Source: Algoriphagus limi (GTDB lineage Bacteria; Bacteroidota; Bacteroidia; Cytophagales; Cyclobacteriaceae). From it: a stretch of 64,000 bases of DNA. Position 1 is the stretch's first letter. Every line of letters begins with the position of its first letter. Where the stretch lies: NCBI RefSeq assembly GCF_024919275.1, contig NZ_JANWGH010000001.1, forward strand, positions 1,248,296-1,312,295, read 5' to 3'. The position numbers and the translations under genes were made by a program. Below are positions 54,593 through 62,136 of the stretch, in pieces. The notes under the pieces are model-generated. The model saw only the letters and a program-made list of their open reading frames with translations. It did not search any database and was not told where the DNA came from.

Positions 54593-55621
54593 TTAAAAAT
54601 GTTTCCAACCTTGGGCTTTAATCTGTACGGCTGTTCCACTTTTAGTTACCAAGAATTTGCCTTCTTCTGCTTTGGTGATATGACCAATAAAATGGATGTC
54701 GGGATGCTTTTCCAATTTTGGAAAATCCTTCTGGTCAATTGAAAACAACAACTCATAATCCTCTCCCCCATTCAAAACACAGGTAATAGGATCAATTCCA
54801 AGTTCTACTGCCGTATCATAAGTCTGCTTGTCGATCGGAAGTTTGTCTTCATAAATGGTTGCCCCTACACCGGAAGCTTTGCTGATATGGAAAATTTCAG
54901 AAGCCAAACCATCTGAAATATCCATCATGGAAGTTGGAACAACTCCAAGGTCTCTGAATTCGTGGATGATATCCATTCGAGCATCTGGCTTCAATTGACG
55001 ACCACTCACAATGGCATATTTTTCCAAATCAGGCTTCATATTAGGATTGGCTAAATACACCTGTTTTTCCCGCTCCAAAACCTGAAGTCCAACCAAAGCT
55101 CCTCCCAAGTCGCCAGTAACACAAAGAATGTCATTGACTTTGGCTCCACTTCGGTAAGTCACTTGTTCTTTTTTAGCTTCTCCGATAGCGGTAATGGAAA
55201 TAACCAAACCTCCCCTTGAAGCCGTCGTATCACCTCCAACCAAATCCACTCCATAATGCTCACAAGCAGCATTTATTCCTGAATAGATGGCATCTACTGC
55301 CTCCACAGAAAAACGATTGGAAAGCGCAATACTCACAGTTATTTGCTTGGGAATGGCATTCATGGCTGCAATGTCAGATACATTCACAGCAACAGCCTTA
55401 AATCCCACATGAGGCAAAGGAGCATAGGCCAAATCAAAGTGAACTCCTTCCAACAATAAATCGGTGGTCACCACTTTCACATGGTCGCCAGCATCAATTA
55501 CTGCCGCATCATCCCCAATTCCTTTTAGCGTGGATGAATTCTTGATTTGAACCTTTTCATTCAAATGATCGATGAGCCCAAACTCACCCAACTCACTTAT
55601 TTCTGTTCTTTTTTCAGACAT
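54593..55621 (-). CDS. thiL: thiamine-monophosphate kinase ThiL
   Basis: A 342-residue kinase that makes thiamine diphosphate from thiamine monophosphate. The AIR-synthase-like fold shows SELGEFGLIDHL at the start, the metal/ATP-binding GIGDDAAVI, VVTTDLLLEGVHFDL, VGFKAVAVNVSDIAAM, VDLVGGDTTAS and the later ISDGLASEI and NGGEDYELLF motifs. Length fits. No other thiamine gene lies nearby; methylmalonyl-CoA epimerase follows upstream by 98 bp on the same strand. Confidence 0.95.
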   Translation of the reverse strand: MSEKRTEISELGEFGLIDHLNEKVQIKNSSTLKGIGDDAAVIDAGDHVKVVTTDLLLEGVHFDLAYAPLPHVGFKAVAVNVSDIAAMNAIPKQITVSIALSNRFSVEAVDAIYSGINAACEHYGVDLVGGDTTASRGGLVISITAIGEAKKEQVTYRSGAKVNDILCVTGDLGGALVGLQVLEREKQVYLANPNMKPDLEKYAIVSGRQLKPDARMDIIHEFRDLGVVPTSMMDISDGLASEIFHISKASGVGATIYEDKLPIDKQTYDTAVELGIDPITCVLNGGEDYELLFSIDQKDFPKLEKHPDIHFIGHITKAEEGKFLVTKSGTAVQIKAQGWKHF

Positions 55622-55719
55622 ATCTTATTGTACCAAGTATTAAGTCCAAAGTACCAAGACTGCATATTTTCGACTTGGCATCTTTAAAGTCGGACTTTTT
55701 TCTACCTACGATTTACTAC

Positions 55720-56124
55720 TTACAAATTCTTCTCTTGGCAAAGTTCTACCAACACCCCATTTGTGCTTCGAGGATGCAAAAATACCACTAATTTATTATC
55801 GGCTCCTTCTTTGGGTGTTTCATTTAAAATTTCAAACCCAGCATCCTTCAAGCGCTTTACTTCCAAATGAATATCTGCAACATCGAATGCTATATGGTGG
55901 ATCCCCTCATTTCGTTTTTCCAAGTATTTGGCAATGGGACTATCCGGACGGGTAGCTTGAAGTAATTCCACTTTTGTTTCTCCAACTAGAAAGAAAGAGG
56001 TTTCCACACCTTCACCTTCCACTCTTTCGGATTTATATGCCTCTTTCCCCAACAATCTGGCAAACAACTCATTGGATTTTTCTAAATCCGCAACCGCAAT
56101 CCCGATATGCTCAATTTTTCTCAT
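55720..56124 (-). CDS. mce: methylmalonyl-CoA epimerase
   Basis: A 134-residue VOC-fold enzyme that interconverts the R and S forms of methylmalonyl-CoA in propionate metabolism. Metal-ligand segments are MRKIEHIGIAV (H5), HHIAFDV and the last VELCQEK (Glu). The region PKEGADNKLVVFLHPRSTNGVLVEL is the family's end. Methylmalonyl-CoA mutase genes are not in the window. It is divergent from the A-type Fe-S carrier gene. Confidence 0.93.
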   Translation of the reverse strand: MRKIEHIGIAVADLEKSNELFARLLGKEAYKSERVEGEGVETSFFLVGETKVELLQATRPDSPIAKYLEKRNEGIHHIAFDVADIHLEVKRLKDAGFEILNETPKEGADNKLVVFLHPRSTNGVLVELCQEKNL

Positions 56125-56136
56125 GTTGATAATTCT

Positions 56137-56144
56137 TATATTTG
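56137..56144 (+). promoter_or_regulatory. -7 element before the A-type Fe-S carrier gene
   Basis: TATATTTG matches TAnnTTTG; a transcript from about 56151 would have a 66-base leader containing the structured element at 56153-56189. Confidence 0.6.
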
Positions 56145-56152
56145 TAAGTGAA

Positions 56153-56189
56153 TTATTTAGAACGAGGGTGCGTTTACCCTGCTAAATAA
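56153..56189 (+). promoter_or_regulatory. folded 5' leader of the A-type Fe-S carrier gene
   Basis: Outer stem TTATTTAG (56153-56160) with CTAAATAA (56182-56189), an internal loop (aacg opposite g), and an inner stem AGGGT (56165-56169) with ACCCT (56176-56180) around a 6-base loop. It lies between the -7 element and the ATG at 56217. No T-tract follows, so it is not a terminator; protein or ligand binding is possible. Confidence 0.5.
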
Positions 56190-56216
56190 AATTGGAAGAC
56201 GTAAAGTTAAGAATAT

Positions 56217-56543
56217 ATGATCATCGTATCTGATAAGGCGAAAGAGCGGATTTTGGAATTAAAGAAAGAAGAAGGCCGAACCGAAAATGAAAACATCCGC
56301 GTATCCGTAAAAGGTGGTGGTTGCTCAGGATTGATGTACGACCTGAATTTTGATGCTCAAACTACCGAAACAGACCATGTTTTTGAAGACAAAGGAATCA
56401 AAATCATCGTGGATCGAAAAAGTTTGCTCTATTTGGCTGGAACCACGCTAGAATTTAGTGATGGACTTAATGGAAAAGGTTTTCAATTCATCAACCCGAA
56501 TGCAAGTCGCACCTGCGGTTGTGGAGAAAGTTTTTCAGTCTGA
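56217..56543 (+). CDS. A-type iron-sulfur carrier protein (IscA/SufA/ErpA-like)
   Basis: A 108-residue scaffold/carrier for Fe-S clusters. The three conserved cysteines are C36 (GGGCSGLMYDL) and C100 and C102 (SRTCGCGESFSV). Length is complete. It is not beside suf or isc genes here, and stands alone between mce and gcvT with its own promoter and terminator, so it is probably a client-delivery carrier rather than part of the main assembly operon. Which subfamily (IscA, SufA or ErpA) cannot be fixed by eye. Confidence 0.94.
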   Translation: MIIVSDKAKERILELKKEEGRTENENIRVSVKGGGCSGLMYDLNFDAQTTETDHVFEDKGIKIIVDRKSLLYLAGTTLEFSDGLNGKGFQFINPNASRTCGCGESFSV

Positions 56544-56562
56544 TAAAATTTAACGCAATTTG

Positions 56563-56588
56563 AAAGCAACCTTCGGGTTGCTTTTTTT
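56563..56588 (+). terminator. terminator after the A-type carrier gene
   Basis: AAAGCAACC (56563-56571) pairs with GGTTGCTTT (56576-56584) around a TTCG tetraloop, followed by a T-run to 56588. The stop is 20 bp upstream. Confidence 0.95.
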
Positions 56589-56673
56589 ATGGAAAAACTT
56601 AATGCTAAGTCCTTTTCCGGCCTCGTGTCTATTTTTTGTACAAATTCCTTTCCTCAAAATCCGCCTCAATCCT

Positions 56674-56681
56674 TACCTTTG
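56674..56681 (+). promoter_or_regulatory. -7 element before gcvT
   Basis: TACCTTTG matches TAnnTTTG and lies 20 bp before the gcvT ATG at 56701, giving a very short leader. It supports that ATG over the longer open frame. Confidence 0.65.
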
Positions 56682-56700
56682 GCGACAAATCAAGTCAATC

Positions 56701-57795
56701 ATGGAAGAAGCAGTCAAAAAAATCCAACTCAACGATTTACACGAGGCCCTAGGAGGCAAAATGGTTCCTTTCGCAGGTTTTAATATGCCTGTTCGCTATA
56801 GTTCCGATAAAGAGGAGCATCAATGTGTCCGTCAGGGAGTTGGGGTCTTTGATGTTTCCCACATGGGAGAATTTATGGTTGAAGGACCAAATGCTTTGGA
56901 ATTGATCCAAAAGGTGACTTCCAACGACGCTTCCAAATTGGTGGATGGACAGGCACAGTATTCCTGCTTTCCAAATCAGACTGGAGGCATCATTGATGAC
57001 TTGATTGTATACAAGTTTGCAGATGAAAAATACATGCTGGTAGTCAATGCTTCCAATATTGAAAAAGATTGGAACTGGGTCAATCAGCACAATACCATGG
57101 GTGCCAAGCTCAAGAATATTTCAGATGAAATCTCCCTTTTTGCCGTTCAAGGCCCAAAAGCCATCGAGGCTGTTCAATCCCTGACCCCGGTAAATCTTTC
57201 CGAAGTAAAATTCTATCATTTTACTGTAGGTGAATTTGCGGGCGTTCAAGATGTCATTATTTCAGGAACAGGCTATACAGGTGCTGGAGGTTTTGAGATT
57301 TATGTAAAAAATGAAGATGCCGAAAAGGTTTGGAATGCCATTTTTGAAGCTGGAAAGGACTTTGACATCAAGCCAATCGGATTGGGAGCAAGAGACACCT
57401 TGCGATTGGAAATGGGCTATTGTCTATATGGAAATGACATTGACGACACCACTTCACCAATCGAAGCCGGATTGGGATGGATTACCAAGTTTACCAAGGA
57501 TTTCATTAACTCTGAGGCATTAAAAGCTCAAAAAGAAGCTGGTGTAACCCGGAAATTGGTCGGATTCGTGATGCAGGAAAGAGGTATCCCAAGAGGGCAT
57601 TATCCAATTGTCGATGCTGAGGGCAACTTGATAGGTGAAGTAACAAGCGGAACCATGTCTCCATCCATGGAAGTTGGAATCGGTTTGGGTTATGTCAAAA
57701 CTGAATTCAGTAAACCAGGAATAGAAATTTTTATTCAAGTCAGAAATAAAAATCTGAAAGCTCAGGTAGAAAAACTTCCTCTTTATAAAGGATGA
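56701..57795 (+). CDS. gcvT: glycine cleavage system aminomethyltransferase GcvT
   Basis: A 364-residue T protein that moves the methylene group of the aminomethyl-lipoyl H protein onto tetrahydrofolate and releases ammonia. Recognisable segments are [28 protein letters not shown] opening (in two parts: [15 protein letters not shown] and MPVRYSS), [60 protein letters not shown] and PIEAGLGW. The frame is open upstream to 56560, but that extension would include the terminator hairpin of the preceding gene and the -7 element, so the ATG at 56701 is used. comB starts inside its stop (ATGA overlap). Confidence 0.96.
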   Translation: MEEAVKKIQLNDLHEALGGKMVPFAGFNMPVRYSSDKEEHQCVRQGVGVFDVSHMGEFMVEGPNALELIQKVTSNDASKLVDGQAQYSCFPNQTGGIIDDLIVYKFADEKYMLVVNASNIEKDWNWVNQHNTMGAKLKNISDEISLFAVQGPKAIEAVQSLTPVNLSEVKFYHFTVGEFAGVQDVIISGTGYTGAGGFEIYVKNEDAEKVWNAIFEAGKDFDIKPIGLGARDTLRLEMGYCLYGNDIDDTTSPIEAGLGWITKFTKDFINSEALKAQKEAGVTRKLVGFVMQERGIPRGHYPIVDAEGNLIGEVTSGTMSPSMEVGIGLGYVKTEFSKPGIEIFIQVRNKNLKAQVEKLPLYKG

Positions 57796-58502
57796 ATCAA
57801 TTAGAAGTTTGCTTTAGCCCTGAACTGATTCACTTGCACGATTTGGAAGGAAAAATCGTGGTGGTGGTTGATATTTTTAGGGCTACTTCTACAATGATCG
57901 CTGCTTTGGCAAATGGCATTGAAGAAATTCAAACCTTCGCCGATTTGGAAAGCTGTCGTTCCATGAGGGAAAAAGGCTATCTAATTGCAGGAGAGAGAAA
58001 TGGGAAAACTGTTGAAGGGTTTGATTTGGGAAATTCTCCTGTAGCTTTTTTAGAGGAATATTATGGAGGGAAAAAATTGGCAATGACCACCACCAATGGA
58101 ACCTTAGCCATTTCCAAATCCCAGTCAGCTGATGAAATTCTAATCGGAGCTTTCCCTAATTTTTCTTCAAGCATTCGCTATATCCAAGCACAACAAAAGG
58201 ATGTCCTGATTCACTGCGCAGGCTGGAAGGGCCGTTTCAACTTAGAGGACTCCCTTTATGCAGGGGCTTTGGCCAAGGCTCTTGAAGGCACCCATTCAAG
58301 TGATGATGATGGAGCCTTAGCCATGAAAACCCTTTTCGAAAAAGAGGGACATCAACTCAAACAATACCTCAGTAAAGCATCCCACGCCAAGCGCCTTCAA
58401 AACCAAGGAATCGAAAAGGACATTGATTTTTGCCTGACTTTGGATTTGTATTACCTGGTGGGGAAGGTGGTTAACGATAGGGTAAGGCCAATTTCTTTTT
58501 GA
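57792..58502 (+). CDS. comB: 2-phosphosulfolactate phosphatase (ComB-like)
   Basis: A 236-residue protein of the ComB family, Mg2+-dependent phosphatases that remove phosphate from 2-phosphosulfolactate. Motifs seen are [38 protein letters not shown] and [11 protein letters not shown], with DSLYAGAL near the end. In methanogens ComB serves coenzyme M synthesis; in bacteria without that cofactor its role is unclear, with sulfolactate or sulfonolipid metabolism as a suggestion only. The 4-base ATGA overlap with gcvT indicates translational coupling, though no pathway link is known. Confidence 0.88.
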   Translation: MNQLEVCFSPELIHLHDLEGKIVVVVDIFRATSTMIAALANGIEEIQTFADLESCRSMREKGYLIAGERNGKTVEGFDLGNSPVAFLEEYYGGKKLAMTTTNGTLAISKSQSADEILIGAFPNFSSSIRYIQAQQKDVLIHCAGWKGRFNLEDSLYAGALAKALEGTHSSDDDGALAMKTLFEKEGHQLKQYLSKASHAKRLQNQGIEKDIDFCLTLDLYYLVGKVVNDRVRPISF

Positions 58503-58582
58503 GATACTGAAAACTTTCTTATTGCGCTAGGAAAGGTTACTTTCAGAAATTAAAGAAGCATCCTCTTTACCATTCTAGAAAA

Positions 58583-59092
58583 ATGAAAACCTTCAACTAC
58601 CAAAACAGAAACCTTTTTTCAGGCCCTCATTTATTAGGTTTAATTTTAGTATTGGTAGGAATTTTTGTTTTGATCAGCCCGTCTTTTTTAGAAAGTGGAA
58701 GTTCCTTGGAAAAAGTCATTACAATTGGAGTAGCAACTCTTATCATTGGACTCATCATTCTTTCATCCTACAGTGGGACCCTGCTCGATTTTTCGAAAAA
58801 TAGGTATAAAAACTACTTTTCCATTTTGGGCTTTCGATTTGGAGATTGGAACCAATTACCTCAAATATCCAAAATTGAAGTACTTCCCTACAGCTATAAA
58901 AGTCAAAATGTACCCAATGGAATTAGCCCCACGCTTTCCGGAACAGTAAATTCTTTTAAAGTCAGTTTGTTTTCTAAATCCCATCAACGTGTCTTTTCTT
59001 TTCATTATTCCAAATTGAATAAAGCCGTCAAAAAAGCGAATCAAATTGCGGTTGATTCTAACGCGGACTTAATTATTTCGTCAATTCAATGA
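58583..59092 (+). CDS. membrane protein of unknown function
   Basis: A 169-residue protein with two membrane helices (about 15-33 and 42-62: LLGLILVLVGIFVLI and VITIGVATLIIGLIIL), then a cytosolic or periplasmic beta-rich domain (FSKNRYKNYFSILGFRFGDW, SFKVSLFSKSHQRVFSFHY) and a terminal helix (KAVKKANQIAVDSN). The layout is like small PH-like membrane proteins that report on envelope state, but I do not recognise the family. It lies 80 bp after comB on the same strand. Clean codon use and no overlap support a real gene. Confidence 0.6.
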   Translation: MKTFNYQNRNLFSGPHLLGLILVLVGIFVLISPSFLESGSSLEKVITIGVATLIIGLIILSSYSGTLLDFSKNRYKNYFSILGFRFGDWNQLPQISKIEVLPYSYKSQNVPNGISPTLSGTVNSFKVSLFSKSHQRVFSFHYSKLNKAVKKANQIAVDSNADLIISSIQ

Positions 59093-59120
59093 ATTTGTTT
59101 TTGAGAAATAATGGAGACTT

Positions 59121-59128
59121 TATCTTTG
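59121..59128 (+). promoter_or_regulatory. possible -7 element upstream of the M81 gene
   Basis: TATCTTTG matches TAnnTTTG, about 100 bp before the M81 ATG; upstream TTG triplets are at spacings of 17 and 23, neither ideal. Confidence 0.35.
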
Positions 59129-59230
59129 GAATAAGTGTCCATTTTCCAAACAAAGATTTTCCCAATCCCCCCTTTCTTTCAGAACTTTCCAAAATTGCTG
59201 GTATTTTCAGGATTCCATTTAAACCAGCAA

Positions 59231-60775
59231 ATGATGAAAAACCTTTTTGGCCTTTTACTGATTTGTCTACTCTTCTCCTGTCAGCCGGAAGAAAAACTTC
59301 CACGAATTGCTATAGCAGGATTAGCGATCGAATCCAGCACGTTTTCTCCAGCTAGATCTACGGCAGAATCATTCAAAGCACGAATCGGGGGTGATATTTT
59401 CAATTACTACCCATTTCTAGCCGATAGCTCTTCCAATCGAAGCCGGGCCGAATGGTTCCCAACTTTAAGAGGACATGCGATTCCTGGCGGTATGGTTACT
59501 CGCGATGCCTATGATTCTTTAGTCAATTTGACCTTGGATATGTTGAAAGAAAATCTGCCTTATGATGGACTTTTCTTTGATATTCACGGTGCAATGAGTG
59601 TAGAAGACTTAGATGATCCTGAGGGAGATTTTATCATCAAAGTACGAGAGGTAGTGGGTCCGGAAACCATAATTTCCACATCCATGGACCTTCATGGCAA
59701 TGTTTCCCAGCGATTAGCAGAAAACACTGATTTGATAACTTGCTACCGAATGGCTCCCCATGAAGACGCCTTGGAATCAAAACAACGCGCAGTTGAAAAC
59801 CTTCTCGATCGACTAGAAAGCGGAAAAGGAAAACCTGCCTATAAAGCCTGGATTCCTGTCCCAATTTTATTGCCAGGAGAAAAAACAAGTACTAGAATTG
59901 ACCCAGGAAAATCGCTTTACGCAAAAGTGGATCCTCAGACAAAAAAAGAAGGAGTGATTGATGCGGCTATTTGGATAGGCTATGCTTGGGCTGATGAACC
60001 TAGAAATCATGCCGTTGTCATGGTAACTGGAGATGATGAAAAGGAAGTAAAAGAAAGTGTAGAATACCTTGCTCAAAGTTTTTGGGATGTTCGAAATGAA
60101 TTTGAATTTGTAGCACCTGTGGCATACTTGAATGAAAGCTTGGAAATGGCTCTTAATAGTGAGAAAAAACCATATGTTATTTCCGATATGGGGGATAATC
60201 CAACCGCAGGAGGAGCAGGTGACGTTACTTGGACCTTAAATGAGATTTTAAAGCGTCCTGAATTCCAATCCGAAAATGGACCTGAGTTGATTTATGCTTC
60301 TATTCCCGGTCCTGAATTGATTGAAAAGGCCAAATCGGCACAAGTTGGTGAAAAAATTTCGGGATATGTAGGAGCTATGGTAGATGATCGTTTTGCTCCT
60401 CCAATTTTGCTAGAAGGAAAGCTTTTGGCAATCAAAGAAGGGGATCTTGATGGAAAAACTGAAATAGTCGTCCAAGTAGGTTCGGTAAAAGTAATTGTCA
60501 CCGAAAAACGTAAGCCTTACCATCACGAAAAGGATTTTACAGACCTACAGCTTGATCCTCGAGGGACTGATGTTTTGGTTGTAAAAATTGGCTATTTGGT
60601 CCCTGAACTTTACGATCTCCGTGGAGATTGGATTATGGCTTTGACTCCGGGAGGTGTGGACCAAGACCTTCAGCGATTGGGATATCAGCGAATTAATCGT
60701 CCCATGTTCCCGCTTGATCCTGATATGGCAGACCCTGATTTAAGTGTTAGATGGATTAAAAAATCTGGGTCTTAA
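59231..60775 (+). CDS. M81 family (MlrC-like) metallopeptidase lipoprotein
   Basis: A 514-residue predicted lipoprotein (lipobox LLFSC within the first 20 residues). The body is the MlrC/M81 family, first known for degrading linearised microcystin. Typical parts are RIAIAGLAIESSTFSP, DGLFFDIHGAMSVEDLDDPEGDF, STSMDLHGNVSQRLAE, YRMAPHEDALESKQRA and SDMGDNPTAGGAGDVT. The conserved Asp/His residues of the presumed zinc site are in DIHGAM and DLHGN. The frame runs back to 59135, but the ATG pair at 59231/59234 begins the lipoprotein signal. Export implies an extracytoplasmic peptide or amide substrate, not known. Confidence 0.88.
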   Translation: MMKNLFGLLLICLLFSCQPEEKLPRIAIAGLAIESSTFSPARSTAESFKARIGGDIFNYYPFLADSSSNRSRAEWFPTLRGHAIPGGMVTRDAYDSLVNLTLDMLKENLPYDGLFFDIHGAMSVEDLDDPEGDFIIKVREVVGPETIISTSMDLHGNVSQRLAENTDLITCYRMAPHEDALESKQRAVENLLDRLESGKGKPAYKAWIPVPILLPGEKTSTRIDPGKSLYAKVDPQTKKEGVIDAAIWIGYAWADEPRNHAVVMVTGDDEKEVKESVEYLAQSFWDVRNEFEFVAPVAYLNESLEMALNSEKKPYVISDMGDNPTAGGAGDVTWTLNEILKRPEFQSENGPELIYASIPGPELIEKAKSAQVGEKISGYVGAMVDDRFAPPILLEGKLLAIKEGDLDGKTEIVVQVGSVKVIVTEKRKPYHHEKDFTDLQLDPRGTDVLVVKIGYLVPELYDLRGDWIMALTPGGVDQDLQRLGYQRINRPMFPLDPDMADPDLSVRWIKKSGS

Positions 60776-60807
60776 AGATTCGAAAAACAAGATCTGTATT
60801 CGGAGAC

Positions 60808-60848
60808 TAGGTGATTTTTGTCATTAGAATACCGGCGAAAATCACCTA
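60808..60848. repeat. 11-bp perfect inverted repeat
   Basis: TAGGTGATTTT (60808-60818) and AAAATCACCTA (60838-60848) with a 19-base loop, between the M81 and YdcH-like genes. No proper T-run follows, so it is either an operator or a weak RNA hairpin. Confidence 0.6.
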
Positions 60849-60877
60849 ATATTAAGTATACCAAAAGTTCGAATACC

Positions 60878-61114
60878 ATGATCAAGAAACATCCATTACA
60901 GGAAGAATTCCCGGAGTTTGAAGATAAAATCAGTCAATTGAAGGTAGAGGATGACTACTTTAAAAATCTCTTTAATGACTATGATGAGGTAGATCATGAA
61001 ATCTACCGAATTGAAACAGAAACTGAGCCGGCATCCGATGAAACAACCAATCAACTTCACATCAAACGGATGCGTCTAAAAGATGAAATATATCGGATTT
61101 TGAAGGAAAACTAA
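60878..61114 (+). CDS. YdcH (DUF465)-like small coiled-coil protein
   Basis: A 78-residue charged, helical protein: a first helix (HPLQEEFPEFEDKISQL), a second (DDYFKNLFNDYDEVDHEIYRIE) and a third (LHIKRMRLKDEIYRILKEN). This matches the YdcH/DUF465 family of short coiled coils of unknown function. The ATG at 60878 gives the usual family length; the frame is open back to 60818, but that part overlaps the inverted repeat at 60808-60848. It sits 102 bp after the M81 gene. Confidence 0.85.
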   Translation: MIKKHPLQEEFPEFEDKISQLKVEDDYFKNLFNDYDEVDHEIYRIETETEPASDETTNQLHIKRMRLKDEIYRILKEN

Positions 61115-61117
61115 TTG

Positions 61118-61222
61118 AAAAGAGGCTGTCAGGTTTAGTCTTTTTGTCACATTGGGTTCTTTCATAGCTCTCAAGCAGGCGCTCAGTCTGACTAAGAATA
61201 AACTTAAATAACAGCCTCTTTT
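61118..61222. mobile_element. MITE-like element or long-loop hairpin, about 105 bp
   Basis: A 12-bp perfect terminal inverted repeat AAAAGAGGCTGT (61118-61129) and ACAGCCTCTTTT (61211-61222) encloses 81 bp. GAGGCTGTC-type ends resemble insertion-sequence terminal repeats I recall from IS1182-like elements. There is no coding potential and no clear target duplication. The 12-bp stem followed by TTTT could alternatively act as a terminator for both convergent neighbours. Confidence 0.45.
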
Positions 61223-61570
61223 TTATTTCAACTTTTCATTATTTCGATGACGGTCTTTATCTCGAATATTTTTCTTTTCAAAATTCCGTCTCAAAGCTTC
61301 CGTAAGGTCTACCCCGGTTTGATTCGCTAGGCATATCAAAACCCATAACACATCAGCCATTTCGTCTCCTAGGTTTTTATCCTTGTCTGATTCCTTGAAG
61401 GACTGTTCCCCGTAAGTTCTAGCCATGATTCTGGCCATCTCCCCCACCTCTTCCATCAAGATAGTCATATTGGTTAGTTCATTGAAATAGCGAACTCCCA
61501 CAGTTTTGATCCACTGATCAACAAGCTCTTGGGCTTCGGAAATTGTAATTTCTGATTTGATATCACTCAT
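61223..61570 (-). CDS. MazG-like nucleotide pyrophosphohydrolase
   Basis: A 115-residue all-alpha NTP-PPase of the MazG/dCTPase-like superfamily. The metal-binding motif pair is MEEVGEMARIMAR (ExxE) and LGDEMADVLWVLICLAN (ExxxD). Such enzymes hydrolyse non-canonical or surplus nucleoside triphosphates. The ATG at 61570 fits the family; the open frame to 61657 would include the 10-bp inverted repeat at 61626-61652. It is divergent from the DUF1801 gene. Confidence 0.9.
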   Translation of the reverse strand: MSDIKSEITISEAQELVDQWIKTVGVRYFNELTNMTILMEEVGEMARIMARTYGEQSFKESDKDKNLGDEMADVLWVLICLANQTGVDLTEALRRNFEKKNIRDKDRHRNNEKLK

Positions 61571-61625
61571 GTTTAAATAGTTCAAATTCCGGAACAAATA
61601 AAATGATTTTTCGAAGAGCAGCCCC

Positions 61626-61652
61626 AGATCAAAACAAATGAAGTTTTGATCT
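61626..61652. repeat. 10-bp perfect inverted repeat in a divergent promoter region
   Basis: AGATCAAAAC (61626-61635) and GTTTTGATCT (61643-61652) with a 7-base centre, upstream of both the MazG-like and DUF1801 genes. No T-run follows. Size and symmetry fit a repressor operator. Confidence 0.6.
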
Positions 61653-61761
61653 CTCATAATTTTGGAAATGAAAAAAATAAATTACCTCAAATAAATATTC
61701 TCAAATTCAATCACATAGATTGCTGAAAGTCTTTTTCAAAGTACCCACAAAACACCTCCAC

Positions 61762-62136
61762 ATGCATCCCAAACCTAGTTCAGTTGAAGAATATATCAGC
61801 TGGTTTTCTCCTGAGATTCAATCAAAGCTTCAGCAAATCAGAGAAATACTAAAAAAGGCCTTGCCAGAGGCAAAAGAAGTTATTAGCTATCACATGCCGG
61901 CATTTAGAACCTCTGAAGTCTTGGTTTATTATGCAGCTATGAAAAACCATTTAGGCTTTTACCCAACGAGTTCAGGAGTAAGTAATTTCAAAGACCTACT
62001 CGAGGATTACGAAACTGGAAAAGGGGTAATTCAAATTCCATACGATCAGGAAATCCCAGAAGAATTAATCACCCAAATCGCACTCTTTAGAAAAGCTGAG
62101 GCTAAGGAAAAACAAGAGCGAAAGCTTAAGAGGTGA
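61762..62136 (+). CDS. DUF1801 (YdhG-like) protein
   Basis: A 124-residue protein of the DUF1801 family. Typical features are SVEEYISWFSPEIQSKLQQI, EVISYHMPAFRTSEVLVYYA, KNHLGFYPTSSGVSNF and the ending IPYDQEIPEELITQI. Some relatives in Bacillus act as an iron chaperone (frataxin-like, Fra/YdhG); that role is not shown for this group. The ATG at 61762 is preferred over a TTG at 61720. It overlaps the end of the convergent PLP enzyme gene by 11 bases. Confidence 0.88.
   Translation: MHPKPSSVEEYISWFSPEIQSKLQQIREILKKALPEAKEVISYHMPAFRTSEVLVYYAAMKNHLGFYPTSSGVSNFKDLLEDYETGKGVIQIPYDQEIPEELITQIALFRKAEAKEKQERKLKR

Noticed and set aside
56560..56700. Upstream extension of gcvT
   Set aside because: It would include the terminator hairpin of the previous gene and the -7 element; the family N-terminus begins at the ATG at 56701.
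59135..59230. Upstream extension of the M81 gene
   Set aside because: The lipoprotein signal begins at the ATG pair 59231/59234; the extension has no signal character.
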